Part shown: positions 33,529 through 43,921 of the stretch, piece by piece
Layout: each line of letters begins with the position of its first letter
How positions within the stretch are numbered: position 1 is the stretch's first letter
Source: Rhizobium glycinendophyticum
GTDB taxonomy: Bacteria > Pseudomonadota > Alphaproteobacteria > Rhizobiales > Rhizobiaceae
Length of the DNA stretch: 64,000 bases
Direction: 5' to 3'
Assembly: GCF_006443685.1 (NCBI RefSeq)
Contig: NZ_VFYP01000001.1
Location: forward strand, 124,001 to 188,000
The notes under the pieces: generated by a model
Database searches by the model: none
What the model saw: only the letters and a program-made list of their open reading frames with translations
Told to the model about the DNA's origin: nothing
Program-made: the position numbers and the translations under genes

Positions 33529-33655
33529 GGTCGGTGCTCCGAATCAAATGGCCGCTGGAAGTGCTGAAACTCTAGCCCCTGCGGCTTGCCTCGGCGTTAA
33601 CGGCGTGATTCAAATCTAGCCCTGCAGTCCGGCAGGGATGCGAGGGGAGGGGTCT

Positions 33656-34291
33656 ATGTCGCTGTTGTCTTATCTCGATTATGCCGGCGTCGCCCTGTTT
33701 GCCGCCACGGGCGCGCTTGCGGCCTCCCGCAAGCAGCTCGACATGATCGGCTTTCTTTTCTTTGCCGTTGCAACCGGCGTCGGCGGTGGCACCGTTCGCG
33801 ATATCGTTCTGGGGCGTACGCCAGTTTTCTGGGTGCTTAATCCCAATTACATTCTCGTCTGCTGTGCTGTCGGCGCCCTGGTTTTCTTTACCGCCCATCT
33901 GGTCGAATCGCGGTATCGCCTTCTCATCTGGCTCGATGCGATCGGCCTTTCGGCCTATTGCGTCATGGGTGCGGTCAAGGGGCTGGCGGCCACAGGCTCG
34001 CCGACGATTGCCATCGTCACAGGAACGCTGACGGCGAGTTTCGGCGGCGTGCTCCGCGATCTGCTGGCCAACGAACCCTCCGTCCTGCTGCGCCCGGAAA
34101 TCTACATCACGGCCGCACTATCCGGAGCAGCTGTCTTTACGCTAGCGAATGAACTGGGCGCACCGCTGTATCTCGCCTCGCTCGCTGGCGTGCTCGCAGC
34201 CTTCATCATCCGCGGCGGTGCACTTTATTTCGGCTGGACGTTCCCGACCTACAAGCGCAGGCCCGGTCGCCACCCGGATGAAGTGATGTAA
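33656..34291 (+). CDS. Trimeric intracellular cation (TRIC/UPF0126) channel family protein
   Basis: A 211-residue protein with seven hydrophobic segments arranged as two repeats of three helices plus one. It has the family motifs GVALFAATGALAASRK, GVGGGTVRDIVLG and, in the second repeat, TASFGGVLRDLLAN. The glycine-rich kinks GGGTVRD/GGVLRD form the ion pathway in bacterial TRIC channels. The start ATG at 33656 follows GAGGGGAGGGG; a longer frame from 33638 includes the ribosome site itself and is rejected. It converges with irr, 3 bp away. Confidence 0.9.
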   Translation: MSLLSYLDYAGVALFAATGALAASRKQLDMIGFLFFAVATGVGGGTVRDIVLGRTPVFWVLNPNYILVCCAVGALVFFTAHLVESRYRLLIWLDAIGLSAYCVMGAVKGLAATGSPTIAIVTGTLTASFGGVLRDLLANEPSVLLRPEIYITAALSGAAVFTLANELGAPLYLASLAGVLAAFIIRGGALYFGWTFPTYKRRPGRHPDEVM

Positions 34292-34294
34292 GGA

Positions 34295-34711
34295 TCAGGC
34301 CCGTTTGGGGCGAAGACGGATTACCACGTCCACATGCGCAATTTCCATGCCCTCCGGCGGTGCCGGTAGGTTCTCGATGGAAATATTATTCACGGGGATG
34401 TCGAGAACTGTGTTTTCACCCTCGACGAAGAAGTGGTGATGGTCCGAGACGTTCGTATCGAAATAGGTCTTGGCGCTTTCGACCGCGAGCACCCGGATCA
34501 GCCCGGCCTCGGTGAACTGGTGGAGCGTGTTGTAAACGGTCGCCAGTGATACCGGGAAGTCTGCGGCAATCGCTTCCTCATGCAGTTCTTCCACCGTCAG
34601 ATGGCGGTCGCCCTTTGCAAACAGAAGCCCGGCCAGCGCAATGCGCTGCCGCGTTGGGCGCAGGCCCGAACGACGCAATTTCAGCTCGATGCCGGTTTGG
34701 CAGGGTGCCAT
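34295..34711 (-). CDS. irr: Iron response regulator Irr (Fur family)
   Basis: A 138-residue Fur-family protein from ATG at 34711. The winged-helix part has LRRSGLRPTRQRIALAGLLFAKGDRHLTVEELHEEA and PVSLATVYNTLHQFTEAGL. The C-terminal part has the Irr histidine cluster SDHHHFFVEGENTVLDIP. Irr regulates haem and iron-uptake genes in Rhizobiales and is active and stable when iron is low. A longer frame to 34807 lacks similarity and is rejected. It is divergent from fabA, as in other rhizobia. Confidence 0.95.
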   Translation of the reverse strand: MAPCQTGIELKLRRSGLRPTRQRIALAGLLFAKGDRHLTVEELHEEAIAADFPVSLATVYNTLHQFTEAGLIRVLAVESAKTYFDTNVSDHHHFFVEGENTVLDIPVNNISIENLPAPPEGMEIAHVDVVIRLRPKRA

Positions 34712-35019
34712 CGTCAAAGACGAACTCCAGTTTGTGCGGCCGTGTTGCCGCCTTTCGTCCGATATAGCCTCAAAAACCGGCCGTTTCAATAGTTTGGGTG
34801 GGGACAAGCCCCGGCGGCCATGGTGCGACCCGCTTTTTCGGCTCCTTGGGTCTGGTGATGGCCTTTTCGTTCCTGTATGCGACGGGAACGAAAACCGGCG
34901 GTGCCGGCGGAAGGCACGAATGCGCGTCTGCGACCTGCCAGCGGGAAAGGCTTCATTTTAGCGCCATCTTGGTCTATTGGGTCCGGACACCAGAAGCAGA
35001 GGGGGGAAGAAGAAGAACG
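34712..35019. promoter_or_regulatory. Divergent irr/fabA intergenic region with a 10-bp inverted repeat
   Basis: About 308 bp. It holds a perfect inverted repeat TTTTCGTTCC (34864-34873) and GGAACGAAAA (34885-34894) with an 11-nt spacer, well placed to be an operator or a leader hairpin for either gene. It must contain both promoters. No gene is supported here. Confidence 0.5.
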
Positions 35020-35535
35020 ATGGTTACGAGACAGTCCAGCTACAATTACGAAGAAATCCTCTCCTGCGGCCGCGGCGAACTCTTCGGTCCCGGCAACGCC
35101 CAGCTCCCCCTGCCGCCCATGTTGATGGTCCACCGGATCACCGATATCTCGGAAACTGGCGGCGCTTTCGACAAGGGCTACATCCGCGCCGAATACGACG
35201 TGCGCCCGGACGACTGGTATTTCCCCTGCCACTTCCAGGGCAACCCGATCATGCCTGGCTGCCTCGGCCTGGACGGCATGTGGCAGCTGACCGGCTTCTT
35301 CCTCGGCTGGCTCGGCGAGCCGGGCCGCGGCATGGCGCTCTCCACGGGCGAAGTAAAGTTCAAAGGCATGGTCCGCCCGGACACGAAACTCCTCGAATAC
35401 GGCATCGACTTCAAGCGCGTCATGCGCGGTCGTCTCGTTCTTGGAACGGCCGATGGCTGGTTAAAGGCCGACGGCGAAACTATCTATCAGGCAACCGACC
35501 TGCGCGTCGGTCTGTCGAAGGACAAGGCGGCCTGA
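35020..35535 (+). CDS. fabA: 3-hydroxydecanoyl-ACP dehydratase/isomerase FabA
   Basis: A 171-residue protein from ATG at 35020 ([19 protein letters not shown]). Catalytic H71 lies in [13 protein letters not shown] and D85 in [10 protein letters not shown], with the KFKGMVRPD strand following. FabA dehydrates 3-hydroxyacyl-ACP and isomerises the trans-2 to the cis-3 decenoyl product, opening unsaturated fatty acid synthesis. The long in-frame extension to 34798 lies in the irr/fabA promoter region and has no similarity. It precedes fabB by 43 bp. Confidence 0.97.
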   Translation: MVTRQSSYNYEEILSCGRGELFGPGNAQLPLPPMLMVHRITDISETGGAFDKGYIRAEYDVRPDDWYFPCHFQGNPIMPGCLGLDGMWQLTGFFLGWLGEPGRGMALSTGEVKFKGMVRPDTKLLEYGIDFKRVMRGRLVLGTADGWLKADGETIYQATDLRVGLSKDKAA

Positions 35536-35578
35536 TCCGGCCCCGTCCACACCTGAGTTTATGAAGAAGGTCTGAGAG

Positions 35579-36802
35579 ATGAGACGGGTTGTAGTAACGG
35601 GTCTTGGCATTGTGTCCTCCATCGGTGCCGATGCCGCTGAAGTCACGGCGTCGCTGCGCGATGCCAAGTCGGGCATCACCTTTTCTCCCGATTTCGCCGA
35701 GAACGGTTTCAAGTGCCAGGTCTGGGGCAAGCCGACGCTCGATCCGACCGAACTGGTCGATCGCCGTGCCATGCGGTTCCTGTCCCAGGGCGGCGCCTGG
35801 AATCACGTTGCCATGAAGCAGGCGATTGCTGACGCCGGTCTCGAAGACGCTGATTACCAGCAGAACGAGCGCGTCGGCATCATCATGGGCTCCGGCGGTC
35901 CATCGACCCGGCAGATCGTCGAAGCGGCCGATATCGTTCGCCAGAACAAGAGCCCGAAGCGCATCGGCCCGTTTGCCGTGCCGAAGGCCATGTCGTCGAC
36001 CGCCTCTGCCACGCTTGCCACCTGGTTCAAGCTGCATGGCGTCAACTACTCGATCTCGTCCGCCTGCTCGACCTCCGCCCATTGCATCGGCAATGCCTAT
36101 GAGATGATCCAGTGGGGCAAGCAGGACATGGTTTTTGCCGGCGGCCACGAGGATCTCGACTGGTCGATGTCGAGCCTGTTCGACGCCATGGGTGCCATGT
36201 CGTCCAAGTACAACGACACGCCCGCAACGGCCTCGCGCGCCTATGACGTCTCGCGTGACGGTTTCGTCATCGCTGGCGGCGCAGGCGTTCTGGTTCTGGA
36301 AGAGCTGGAGCATGCCAAGGCCCGCGGCGCCAAGATTTATGCCGAAGTCGTCGGCTACGGCGCGACCTCCGACGGCTACGACATGGTCGCTCCCTCGGGC
36401 GAAGGTGCGATCCGCTGCATGCGCCAGGCACTTTCCACCGTGACGGGCGAAGTCGACTACATCAACACGCACGGCACCTCGACGCCGGTGGGTGACTCGA
36501 AGGAAATCGGCGCAATCCGCGAAGTCTTCGGGAACAAGATCCCGCACATCCAGTCGACCAAGTCGCTGACCGGCCACTCGCTGGGTGCTGCCGGCGTGCA
36601 GGAATCGATTTACGGCCTGCTGATGATGCAGGAGAAGTTCATCGGCGAGAGCGCCCACATCACCGAACTCGATCCGGAATTCGAAGGCGTGCCGGTCGTG
36701 CGCAAGCGCATCGACAACGCCAAGATCGACACAGTCCTGTCGAACTCCTTCGGCTTCGGCGGCACCAATGCGACGCTCGTCTTCCAGCGCCACAACGGCT
36801 GA
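35579..36802 (+). CDS. fabB: Beta-ketoacyl-ACP synthase I FabB
   Basis: A 407-residue KAS I enzyme: catalytic C163 in SSACSTSAH, and the two active-site histidines in [11 protein letters not shown] (near 300) and [11 protein letters not shown] (near 335). The C-terminal [10 protein letters not shown] is also present. FabB elongates the cis-3-decenoyl-ACP made by FabA and is required for unsaturated fatty acids. A GAG-rich ribosome site precedes ATG at 35579. A fabI gene often follows fabAB in rhizobia; here a UUCG-loop hairpin and a short regulator follow instead. Confidence 0.97.
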   Translation: MRRVVVTGLGIVSSIGADAAEVTASLRDAKSGITFSPDFAENGFKCQVWGKPTLDPTELVDRRAMRFLSQGGAWNHVAMKQAIADAGLEDADYQQNERVGIIMGSGGPSTRQIVEAADIVRQNKSPKRIGPFAVPKAMSSTASATLATWFKLHGVNYSISSACSTSAHCIGNAYEMIQWGKQDMVFAGGHEDLDWSMSSLFDAMGAMSSKYNDTPATASRAYDVSRDGFVIAGGAGVLVLEELEHAKARGAKIYAEVVGYGATSDGYDMVAPSGEGAIRCMRQALSTVTGEVDYINTHGTSTPVGDSKEIGAIREVFGNKIPHIQSTKSLTGHSLGAAGVQESIYGLLMMQEKFIGESAHITELDPEFEGVPVVRKRIDNAKIDTVLSNSFGFGGTNATLVFQRHNG

Positions 36803-36828
36803 GGGAAGCGGGCACTTGCTGACGTTTG

Positions 36829-36854
36829 AATGGGGTGGCTTCGGCTACCCCATT
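36829..36854 (+). terminator. Hairpin with UUCG tetraloop after fabB
   Basis: AATGGGGT (36829-36836) pairs with ACCCCATT (36847-36854), closed by a C-UUCG-G tetraloop in GGCTTCGGCT. The following bases contain only scattered T's, so termination may be moderate. Its place 27 nt after the fabB stop supports it. Confidence 0.65.
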
Positions 36855-36957
36855 GTCGTTGGGGCAAACGTTCTTAATCAATAACGGAAAAGGCCCGGCA
36901 CGTTTCCGCGCCAGGCCATCGCCATCCGAAGTGGTCCGCCAGCCGTGCGAACACGGC

Positions 36958-37218
36958 TTACTTCGGTTGAAAAGGATCGGTGTGCTTTACCACGCCCATC
37001 AGCATGGCAATGCTGACAGCATGAAATAGATTGCGCGCCTCGAGCTTGATCTGCGCGGATGCGAGGGCATTGCTCACATCGTCCTGTGACAGCACGAGGA
37101 TATTACCTGCATCCTCCAGCCGCTTGCCTTCGGCGACGAGTTGCAGGCAACGAATTTCCCTGTCGGTCAGCAAGGAGAAACCGGGCTCGTGCCCGAGCGC
37201 CTTGTGGGGATCGGTCAT
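36958..37218 (-). CDS. LuxR-type helix-turn-helix protein
   Basis: An 86-residue protein from ATG at 37218. Residues about 15-75 form a LuxR/FixJ-type DNA-binding domain: LTDREIRCLQLVAEGKR, followed by AGNILVLSQDDVSNALASAQIKLEARNLFHAVSIA. There is no receiver or ligand-binding domain, so it is a stand-alone HTH protein. Several closely spaced ATG codons (37218-37230) and a longer frame to 37323 leave the start uncertain. Targets are unknown. Confidence 0.75.
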   Translation of the reverse strand: MTDPHKALGHEPGFSLLTDREIRCLQLVAEGKRLEDAGNILVLSQDDVSNALASAQIKLEARNLFHAVSIAMLMGVVKHTDPFQPK

Positions 37219-37425
37219 CATCATTGTCATTGCTGGGAGTACCATGGGAGGATGCCATGCAAGCCATGGCGTCAGCGCGGTTATATGGAGACCGAGGAGA
37301 ATGTCGTTTACCCGGAGCGCCAAAAAATTATCGGCGCGCGCTAATAAAGCTCGACATGGATAACCTTACTTCTCAGGCTGTCCCAATGACACTGCATACC
37401 GCCACGCATGTCAAGCCGTGAGCAT

Positions 37426-38454
37426 CTAGGCCGACTTTCGCTCCCGCACTTCGCTCGGTGTCGAGCCAAACCAGCGCGTAACCGAGCGGGTAAACGCACT
37501 CGGGGCAGAATAGCCCAGCCGGTAGCAGATCTCAGAAATGGGCAATTCGCTTTCGGTGAGGAGATTGTAACTCACGTCCCGCCGGATGCCGTCGCGAAGT
37601 TCGTTCAGGCTCGTGCCGTGCTCTGCCAGCCGCCGCTGGAACGTTCGCTCCGACAGGCCGAAATAGGGAGCGATCTCGGAGAGCGGATAGTCGTCCTGCG
37701 AGACATGCACCAGAAGATGTCGTCGAACCTGATCGACGAAGTCGCTTGGCAATTCAGCCGTGGGGGGCCTCAGGCTCCGGCATTGCAGGTCCATCAACTC
37801 GAACAACCGCCGGTCACCTGTCGGATTGTGGGTCTCCAGAAAGGCCTGCGGAAAATGCACGCAGTTCATCCCTGCACCAAAGTTGACACGTTTCGACAGA
37901 TAATGCCGGAAGGGCTGGAGATTGCGCGGTCGCGGCCGTTCGAGTTCCACTTCAACCAGATCTGCCGTGGCGCCCGCCAGATCCCGCACCCGCTGCATCA
38001 CCAGCCCAACGGACATGTCGACATACTGGTCGCGTTTGACAATGATCGGCGCAAACGTCCATGACAGATGGGCACCCTGCACATCGATCACCAGCCGCGA
38101 ATAGCTGGTATGGGTGACATATTGGATGTGCTGGTCGAGGAAGCGCACGAGATCCAGCCCCGTCGGCGCCGACATCAGGCCATAGCCGAAAGGGCCGGTC
38201 GATCCCGCCTCATAGGCCTTCACGCTGGTGACACCAAAAGCCTCGTCGTTGGAGAGCAGCGCGCAGGCCTCCAGCAGCCTGCACAGGCGGTCGAGACTGA
38301 TACGCGCCGTCATGTCCTGGAAACAGGCCGGATCGATCTCCAGCGCCTTGCAGATGGGGTTTATGTCAATGCCGTAGGATTGCGCATGGACGACCACGGC
38401 GGAGGCAAGGCCGGCCACGGTTGTCAGTTCATCGGTGAGGCTCCGCCCGGACAT
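37426..38454 (-). CDS. AraC-family transcriptional regulator
   Basis: A 342-residue protein. The N-terminal about 200 residues resemble the arabinose-binding-like AraC N-domain (PF12625 type; GIDINPICKALEIDPACFQD and GPFGYGLMSAPTGLDLVR). The C-terminal 100 form the AraC double helix-turn-helix (YFGLSERTFQRRLAEHGTS; LPISEICYRLGYSAPSAFTRS). The architecture matches the OruR/ArgR-like branch. ATG at 38454 follows AGGGAA; the frame to 38505 is not needed. The neighbouring genes do not reveal its target. Confidence 0.88.
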   Translation of the reverse strand: MSGRSLTDELTTVAGLASAVVVHAQSYGIDINPICKALEIDPACFQDMTARISLDRLCRLLEACALLSNDEAFGVTSVKAYEAGSTGPFGYGLMSAPTGLDLVRFLDQHIQYVTHTSYSRLVIDVQGAHLSWTFAPIIVKRDQYVDMSVGLVMQRVRDLAGATADLVEVELERPRPRNLQPFRHYLSKRVNFGAGMNCVHFPQAFLETHNPTGDRRLFELMDLQCRSLRPPTAELPSDFVDQVRRHLLVHVSQDDYPLSEIAPYFGLSERTFQRRLAEHGTSLNELRDGIRRDVSYNLLTESELPISEICYRLGYSAPSAFTRSVTRWFGSTPSEVRERKSA

Positions 38455-38570
38455 GCCATTCCCTGTCGCGCAAAGGGAAGATCTTGGCATCAAATGGTAA
38501 GGCAAGGTTCATTGCGAGTCGAGCGCGCCACCATGCTTCGGCCATCACTCCGGCGTGAGATTCCCGCTGC

Positions 38571-39587
38571 TCAGCGCTTCGCCCACAGCACCTTGAAGCG
38601 CGCGTTGCGGCAGACTTCGCCGTGCTGCTTGAAATGCGCCGCCAGCACCGGCTCGTAAGGCAGGCCGCGATTGGCGACCATCAGCAGGTTGCCGCCATTC
38701 CGCAGCGCCTCGTAAGCCGCCTTGATCATCGCCGCACCGATCGACGGCTCGGCCGCATGCCCTTCGTGGAAGGGCGGGTTCATGATCACCAGGTCGTACT
38801 TCTCCTTGGTCGGCTCGGCCGCGAGATCCTGCCAGAAGAAGCGGGTGGTGAGATCGGGATGGTTGCGCGCCAGGTTGCGCTTGGCATGTTCGAGGGCCGT
38901 ATGGCTCGCCTCGAACAGGTCGATGCGGTTGGTCCGCGGCGAGGCCTCCGCCAGCATCACCGAGAGATAGCCCCAGCCGGCCCCGAAATCGGCGGCATTG
39001 CCGTCGAAGTCCGTCGGCAGACGGCTCGCCAGCAGTTCCGATCCCTCGTCGACATGCGCATGCGAGAACAGCCCAGCCCTGGTTTCGAAGCGCCCCTCGA
39101 CCGTCACGGTCTTGGCAGCGAGCGTCGCGATTGCAGCAGACGTATCGGCAGGAACGGAGAACCACACGGCGACGCCGTGGTATTTCGGCGTCGATTCTGG
39201 CGCGAGCCCCAGCCGGTCAAGCTGCTTGCGCAGCGGCAGAATGCCTTCTTCCTTGGCCCCGGCGATCATCACCAGGCCGCCGGCCTTCACCCGCCGCAGC
39301 GCCTCGGCAACATGGTCCTCGTTCAGGCCCTTGTGCTTCGAGCACAGCACGAGCGCGCCGTCGAAATCCTCGCCGTCGACAACCGCAACCGGTTTCTGAT
39401 GGCTCGCCTCCAGCCGGCGGAATTCCGGCCGGAAATCCTGCACCACGGTGAGTTCCGCCAAAAAGCCCTCCGGCTTGGCGAAGCCGGCCTCGGCGCCGAG
39501 AAAGAGAAAGCGCTGATCCGCGCCGGGTAGCGGAACGGCCTCGGTCGCAAAGGGATGAAACAGGGTCTTCAGCGTGTCGTGGCTCAT
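38571..39587 (-). CDS. Class I methyltransferase, RsmC/RlmG-like
   Basis: A 338-residue protein from ATG at 39587 (MSHDTLKTLFHPFATEAV). It has the duplicated fold of RsmC-type enzymes: an N-terminal inactive domain and a C-terminal SAM-binding domain with DFGAGWGYLSVML near 230 and the catalytic NPPFHEGHA near 296. Enzymes with NPPFH methylate guanine N2 in rRNA (RsmC at 16S G1207, RlmG in 23S). Which rRNA is the target is not decided. The upstream frame to 39725 overlaps the pnp terminator region and is rejected. Confidence 0.85.
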   Translation of the reverse strand: MSHDTLKTLFHPFATEAVPLPGADQRFLFLGAEAGFAKPEGFLAELTVVQDFRPEFRRLEASHQKPVAVVDGEDFDGALVLCSKHKGLNEDHVAEALRRVKAGGLVMIAGAKEEGILPLRKQLDRLGLAPESTPKYHGVAVWFSVPADTSAAIATLAAKTVTVEGRFETRAGLFSHAHVDEGSELLASRLPTDFDGNAADFGAGWGYLSVMLAEASPRTNRIDLFEASHTALEHAKRNLARNHPDLTTRFFWQDLAAEPTKEKYDLVIMNPPFHEGHAAEPSIGAAMIKAAYEALRNGGNLLMVANRGLPYEPVLAAHFKQHGEVCRNARFKVLWAKR

Positions 39588-39634
39588 GGCTTGGTCTTCT
39601 CTTCGGGCGGACGTGCAGGGTTGTGGGGCGTACG

Positions 39635-39661
39635 AAAAAGGCGCGGGATGTCTCCCGCGCC
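39635..39661 (-). terminator. Rho-independent terminator of pnp
   Basis: A 9-bp stem GGCGCGGGA (39640-39648)/TCCCGCGCC (39653-39661), loop TGTC. On the minus strand it is followed by TTTTT (complement of 39635-39639). It lies 27 bp beyond the pnp stop. Confidence 0.9.
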
Positions 39662-39687
39662 TCGGATTGGATCGAACGAAAGCGCGC

Positions 39688-41829
39688 TTATTCAGCGGCG
39701 GCTTCGCCGTCCTTCTTCTCGGCAACGATTTCCTTGCCGGTGGCCTGGTCGACGGCCTTCATCGACAGGCGAACCTTGCCGCGCTCGTCGAAGCCCATCA
39801 GCTTGACCCAGACCTTGTCGCCTTCCTTGACGACGTCGGAGGTCTTGGCAACACGCTCGGAAGCCAGCTGCGAGATGTGCACGAGGCCGTCACGCGAACC
39901 GAAGAAGTTGACGAAGGCGCCGAAGTCGGCGGTCTTTACGACCGTACCTTCGTAGATCACGCCGACTTCCGGCTCGGCAACGATCGAGTGGATCCACTTG
40001 CGGGCCGCTTCGATTTCCTTGCCGGAGGACGAAGCGATCTTGATCGTGCCGTCGTCTTCGATGTTGATCTTGGCGCCGGTCTTCTCGACGATTTCGCGGA
40101 TGACCTTGCCGCCCGAACCGATGACTTCGCGGATCTTGTCGACCGGGATGTTCATCACTTCGATGCGCGGAGCGAATTCGCCGAGCTGACCACGGCTTTC
40201 CGACAGGGCGTTCGCCATTTCGCCGAGGATGTGCTTGCGACCGCCCTGAGCCTGGCCGAGAGCGACCTTCATGATCTCTTCGGTGATGCCGGCGATCTTG
40301 ATGTCCATCTGCAGCGAGGTGATGCCGTCAGCGGTACCGGCAACCTTGAAGTCCATGTCGCCGAGGTGGTCTTCGTCACCCAGGATGTCGGAGAGAACCG
40401 CAAAGCGGTCGCCTTCCAGGATCAGGCCCATGGCGATACCGGCAACCGGCTTTGCCAGCGGAACGCCGGCGTCCATGAGAGCGAGCGAGGTGCCGCAGAC
40501 GGTTGCCATCGAGGACGAGCCGTTCGACTCGGTGATCTCGGAAACGACGCGCAGCGTGTAGGGGAACTGTTCCGGCGACGGCAGCATCGGACGAATGGCG
40601 CGCCAGGCGAGCTTGCCGTGGCCGATTTCGCGACGGCCCGGGGAGCCCATGCGACCGGTTTCACCGACCGAGTAGGGCGGGAAGTTGTAATGCAGAAGGA
40701 AGCGTTCCTTGTACATGCCGGTCAGGCTGTCGACATACTGTTCGTCTTCGCCGGTACCGAGCGTCGCAACGACGATCGCCTGGGTTTCGCCGCGGGTGAA
40801 CAGCGCCGAACCATGCGTGCGCGGCAGGATGCCGACTTCCGAGACGATCGGACGAACGGTCGACAGGTCACGGCCGTCGATACGGCTCTTGGTGTCGAGG
40901 ATGTTCCAGCGAACGATCTTGGCCTGCAGGTGCTTGAAGACGGCACCGACGACTTCGTTGGTGTACTTCGGCTCTTCGCCTTCCGGGAAGAAGTGCGCCT
41001 TCACCTTGGCCTTGACGGCGTCGACGGCGGCGTAGCGATCGGCCTTCTGGGTGATCTTGTAGGCAGCGCGCAGCTCGGTCTCGGCGATCGAGAGCATTTC
41101 CGCTTCGAGAGCGGAATGATCTTCCGGTTCGAATTCGCGCGGCTCCTTGGCAGCGACTTCGGCGAGCTTGATGATCGCGTCGATGACCGGCTGGAAGCCG
41201 CGATGACCGAACATGACGGCGCCGAGCATGACGTCTTCGTTCAGTTCCTTGGCTTCGGATTCGACCATCAGAACGGCGTCTGACGTGCCGGCGACGACGA
41301 GGTCGAGAACCGATTCATCCATCTCGTCGAGATGCGGGTTGAGAACATATTCGCCGTTGATATAGCCGACGCGGGCGCCGCCGACCGGGCCCATGAACGG
41401 AACGCCCGACAGGGTGAGCGCTGCCGAGGTGGCGACCATCGAAAGGATGTCCGGGTTGTTTTCCAGGTCATGCTGGATGACGGTGACGACGACCTGCGTG
41501 TCGTTCTTGTAGCCTTCCGGGAAGAGCGGGCGGATCGGACGGTCGATCAGGCGCGAAACCAGCGTTTCGTTTTCCGACGGACGACCTTCGCGCTTGAAAT
41601 AGCCACCCGGGATCTTGCCGGCGGCATAGGTCTTTTCCTGGTAGTTGACGGTGAGCGGGAAGAAGTCCTGGCCCGGCTTCGGCGCCTTGGCCGAAACGAC
41701 GGTTGCGAGAACGACGGTTTCGCCATAGGTGGCGAGAACGGCGCCATCGGCCTGGCGGGCGATCTTGCCCGTTTCCAGCTTCAGCGGGCGCCCTGCCCAC
41801 TCGATTTCAACGCTGTGAACATCAAACAT
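39688..41829 (-). CDS. pnp: Polyribonucleotide nucleotidyltransferase
   Basis: A 713-residue PNPase. The first RNase PH domain begins [21 protein letters not shown], and the second contains the catalytic region [35 protein letters not shown]. They are followed by a KH domain ([19 protein letters not shown]) and an S1 domain ([19 protein letters not shown]). It degrades and tails RNA 3' ends, in a cytoplasmic complex with RNase E in many bacteria. It follows rpsO with a 312-bp gap that holds hairpins, the usual site of RNase III-dependent autoregulation. Confidence 0.98.
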   Translation of the reverse strand: MFDVHSVEIEWAGRPLKLETGKIARQADGAVLATYGETVVLATVVSAKAPKPGQDFFPLTVNYQEKTYAAGKIPGGYFKREGRPSENETLVSRLIDRPIRPLFPEGYKNDTQVVVTVIQHDLENNPDILSMVATSAALTLSGVPFMGPVGGARVGYINGEYVLNPHLDEMDESVLDLVVAGTSDAVLMVESEAKELNEDVMLGAVMFGHRGFQPVIDAIIKLAEVAAKEPREFEPEDHSALEAEMLSIAETELRAAYKITQKADRYAAVDAVKAKVKAHFFPEGEEPKYTNEVVGAVFKHLQAKIVRWNILDTKSRIDGRDLSTVRPIVSEVGILPRTHGSALFTRGETQAIVVATLGTGEDEQYVDSLTGMYKERFLLHYNFPPYSVGETGRMGSPGRREIGHGKLAWRAIRPMLPSPEQFPYTLRVVSEITESNGSSSMATVCGTSLALMDAGVPLAKPVAGIAMGLILEGDRFAVLSDILGDEDHLGDMDFKVAGTADGITSLQMDIKIAGITEEIMKVALGQAQGGRKHILGEMANALSESRGQLGEFAPRIEVMNIPVDKIREVIGSGGKVIREIVEKTGAKINIEDDGTIKIASSSGKEIEAARKWIHSIVAEPEVGVIYEGTVVKTADFGAFVNFFGSRDGLVHISQLASERVAKTSDVVKEGDKVWVKLMGFDERGKVRLSMKAVDQATGKEIVAEKKDGEAAAE

Positions 41830-42141
41830 ATCTTGTCCTTCATATGCAGCTCCGGGCCGCCGGTTAAGGGGGCTCGCAGGATCTGCAATGTGCTGACGCG
41901 ATCACGGGCAAGACAGTGGGAGGCTTCGGATCCGGCGGGTCATCCCGCAAACGCTCTTGGCGCGGAAGCATCCAACAATCCTGCCCCATGACAGGTCATC
42001 GGTTGGTATCGACAGGACCGGCCCATCCGGCCTGTCAGTCGTCCCGGGCAAATCCATGCGCGGAACGGGGTACGGGTTCATTGGCCTCACCCGGAAAGGC
42101 AACCGGCGGATCTTCGTGACAGAAGACCCGCCGGGAACTGT
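41830..42141 (-). promoter_or_regulatory. rpsO-pnp intergenic region with two hairpins
   Basis: The gap holds hairpin GACAGG-a-CCGG/CCGG-CCTGTC at 42011-42036, which could be the RNase III processing site ahead of pnp. Directly after the rpsO stop there is hairpin CCGGCGG-a-TCTTC/GAAGA-c-CCGCCGG at 42103-42134 with a 6-nt loop, followed on the minus strand by a weak T-rich stretch. The second probably ends or attenuates rpsO transcription. No gene is supported. Confidence 0.6.
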
Positions 42142-42411
42142 TTAGCGGCGGATGCCGAGACGGGTGATCAGGCTGGTGTAACGAGCCTCGTCCTGCTTCT
42201 TGACGTAGTCGAGAAGCGAACGGCGGGTCGAAACCATGGTCAGAAGGCCACGACGCGAGTGGTTGTCCTTCTTGTGACCCTTGAAGTGTTCCGTCAGGTT
42301 GGTGATACGCTCGGTCAGGATCGCGACCTGAACTTCCGGAGAACCGGTGTCGCCTTCCTTGATTGCGTATTCCTTGATGAGGGCGGCCTTGCGCTCTGCA
42401 GTGATCGACAT
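42142..42411 (-). CDS. rpsO: 30S ribosomal protein S15
   Basis: An 89-residue protein from ATG at 42411 ([21 protein letters not shown]), preceded by AAGGATCC. It contains the S15 hallmarks [31 protein letters not shown] and [10 protein letters not shown]. It binds 16S rRNA in the central domain. It stands between truB and pnp in the conserved order. The frame extending to 42450 is not part of the protein. Confidence 0.98.
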   Translation of the reverse strand: MSITAERKAALIKEYAIKEGDTGSPEVQVAILTERITNLTEHFKGHKKDNHSRRGLLTMVSTRRSLLDYVKKQDEARYTSLITRLGIRR

Positions 42412-42574
42412 CGTGGATCCTTTCTGAATTAAGGAGAAACAGGTCGCCAAACGCCGGGATGTCGTCCAGCATTGGCCGTGAATGCATGCGCCATGGGCAC
42501 AAGCTGGTGCCGCCTATACTCCATTCCCGGGCATAAGGAAAGATGCCAAAGAAAAGAGCAGGCGGCGGCAGTTT

Positions 42575-43504
42575 TCAGTTGAAGACGCGGCGTGGATGAA
42601 ACTCGCCACCGGCAATCTCGCCGATCGCAACGAGCTTGCTGCCCGAAAGCGCCACCGCCTCGGGTTCGGAAACCGGCGCATCCCGCCCGCGCACGATGAT
42701 CGGATTGCCCATGCGCAGCCGATGCGCCTGGTCCTCGGTGATCCGAAGTTGGGGCAGAGCCGACAGGGCTTCTGCCGTATCGACCAGGAAGGCATCCAGC
42801 GCTGCCAGACGCTCGTCCTTGTCCTCGATCGCTTCAAGGGCGACGAGATCGGCCAGCGGCACCATCATCTCCTCGGCAAACGGCGCGACATAGCTGCGGC
42901 GCAGCTCTGAAATATGGCCGTAGCAGCCGAGTTCGCGACCGAAGTCGCGTGCCAGCGAACGCACATAAGTGCCCTTGCCGCATTCGACTTCAAAGTATGC
43001 CCGGTCGGCCTCGCATTTCAGCAGCGTCAGTCGATGAACCTCGACTTCGCGTGAGGGAATCTCGACGGTTTCACCTTCGCGTGCCAGATCATAGGCCCGC
43101 TCGCCGGCGATCTTGATCGCGGAAAACTGCGGTGGGATCTGGTTGATCACGCCGGTATAGCTCGGCAGCAGTGCACGGATCGCCTCTTCGCTCGGGCGCT
43201 GGTCGGAACTCTCAGTCACTTCGCCTTCGAGGTCGTCGGTCGAACGCTCTTCACCCCAGGTCACGGTGAATTCGTAGATCTTGCGCCCATCCATCACGTA
43301 AGGCACGGTCTTGGTCGCATCGCCAAGCGCGATCGGCAGCATGCCCGAGGCAAGTGGATCGAGCGTCCCGGCGTGTCCCGCCTTCTGGGCGTTGAACAGC
43401 CATTTGATCTTGCCGACTGCCTCGGTGGAACCGAAATCGACAGGCTTGTCGAGGATGAGCCAGCCCGAAATCGGACGGCCCTTGGGCTTTCTGGGTTTGG
43501 ACAT
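42575..43504 (-). CDS. truB: tRNA pseudouridine(55) synthase
   Basis: A 309-residue protein beginning [21 protein letters not shown]. It has the catalytic aspartate in [11 protein letters not shown], then YEFTVTWG and [18 protein letters not shown]. It converts U55 of the tRNA T-loop to pseudouridine. It follows rbfA by 12 bp in the leftward operon and precedes rpsO. The C-terminal extension contains a PUA-like part ([11 protein letters not shown]). Confidence 0.97.
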   Translation of the reverse strand: MSKPRKPKGRPISGWLILDKPVDFGSTEAVGKIKWLFNAQKAGHAGTLDPLASGMLPIALGDATKTVPYVMDGRKIYEFTVTWGEERSTDDLEGEVTESSDQRPSEEAIRALLPSYTGVINQIPPQFSAIKIAGERAYDLAREGETVEIPSREVEVHRLTLLKCEADRAYFEVECGKGTYVRSLARDFGRELGCYGHISELRRSYVAPFAEEMMVPLADLVALEAIEDKDERLAALDAFLVDTAEALSALPQLRITEDQAHRLRMGNPIIVRGRDAPVSEPEAVALSGSKLVAIGEIAGGEFHPRRVFN

Positions 43505-43516
43505 TGATGTCTTTTC

Positions 43517-43921
43517 TTAGTCTTGTTCGTCGTCGGAGCCGAGGTCGCGCTGGACTTCGGGCGAGCGCAGCAGAGCGTCGATCTTCTGGTAATTGTCGAA
43601 GCTGGTATCGTCGCGGAAGCGCACTTCCGGCATGTATTTCATCTGCCTAAGCTGGCCGCCGATCCGCCCGCGAATGAATTTCGCATGTTTGTTGAGCGCT
43701 GCGATGACCGCATCATGGTCTGAAACCCCGAGCGGCGCCACATAGGCCGTTGCCATCTTAAGATCCGGCGACATGCGCACTTCCGAGACCGAAATCACGG
43801 TCTTCTCGATGACGTCGTCGTTCACTTCCCCGCGCTGAAGAACCTGGGTGATCGCGGCACGCACCTGCTCGCCGACGCGCAGCATGCGCTGCGAAGGTGC
43901 CGAAGAGGTTGGTTTTGTCAT
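43517..43921 (-). CDS. rbfA: Ribosome-binding factor A
   Basis: A 134-residue protein from ATG at 43921 ([21 protein letters not shown]) with family blocks [32 protein letters not shown] and [19 protein letters not shown]. It assists 16S rRNA maturation in the small subunit. Another start at 43957 is possible but shows no family similarity. It lies between infB (168-bp gap with a GC hairpin at 44041-44059) and truB. Confidence 0.95.
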   Translation of the reverse strand: MTKPTSSAPSQRMLRVGEQVRAAITQVLQRGEVNDDVIEKTVISVSEVRMSPDLKMATAYVAPLGVSDHDAVIAALNKHAKFIRGRIGGQLRQMKYMPEVRFRDDTSFDNYQKIDALLRSPEVQRDLGSDDEQD

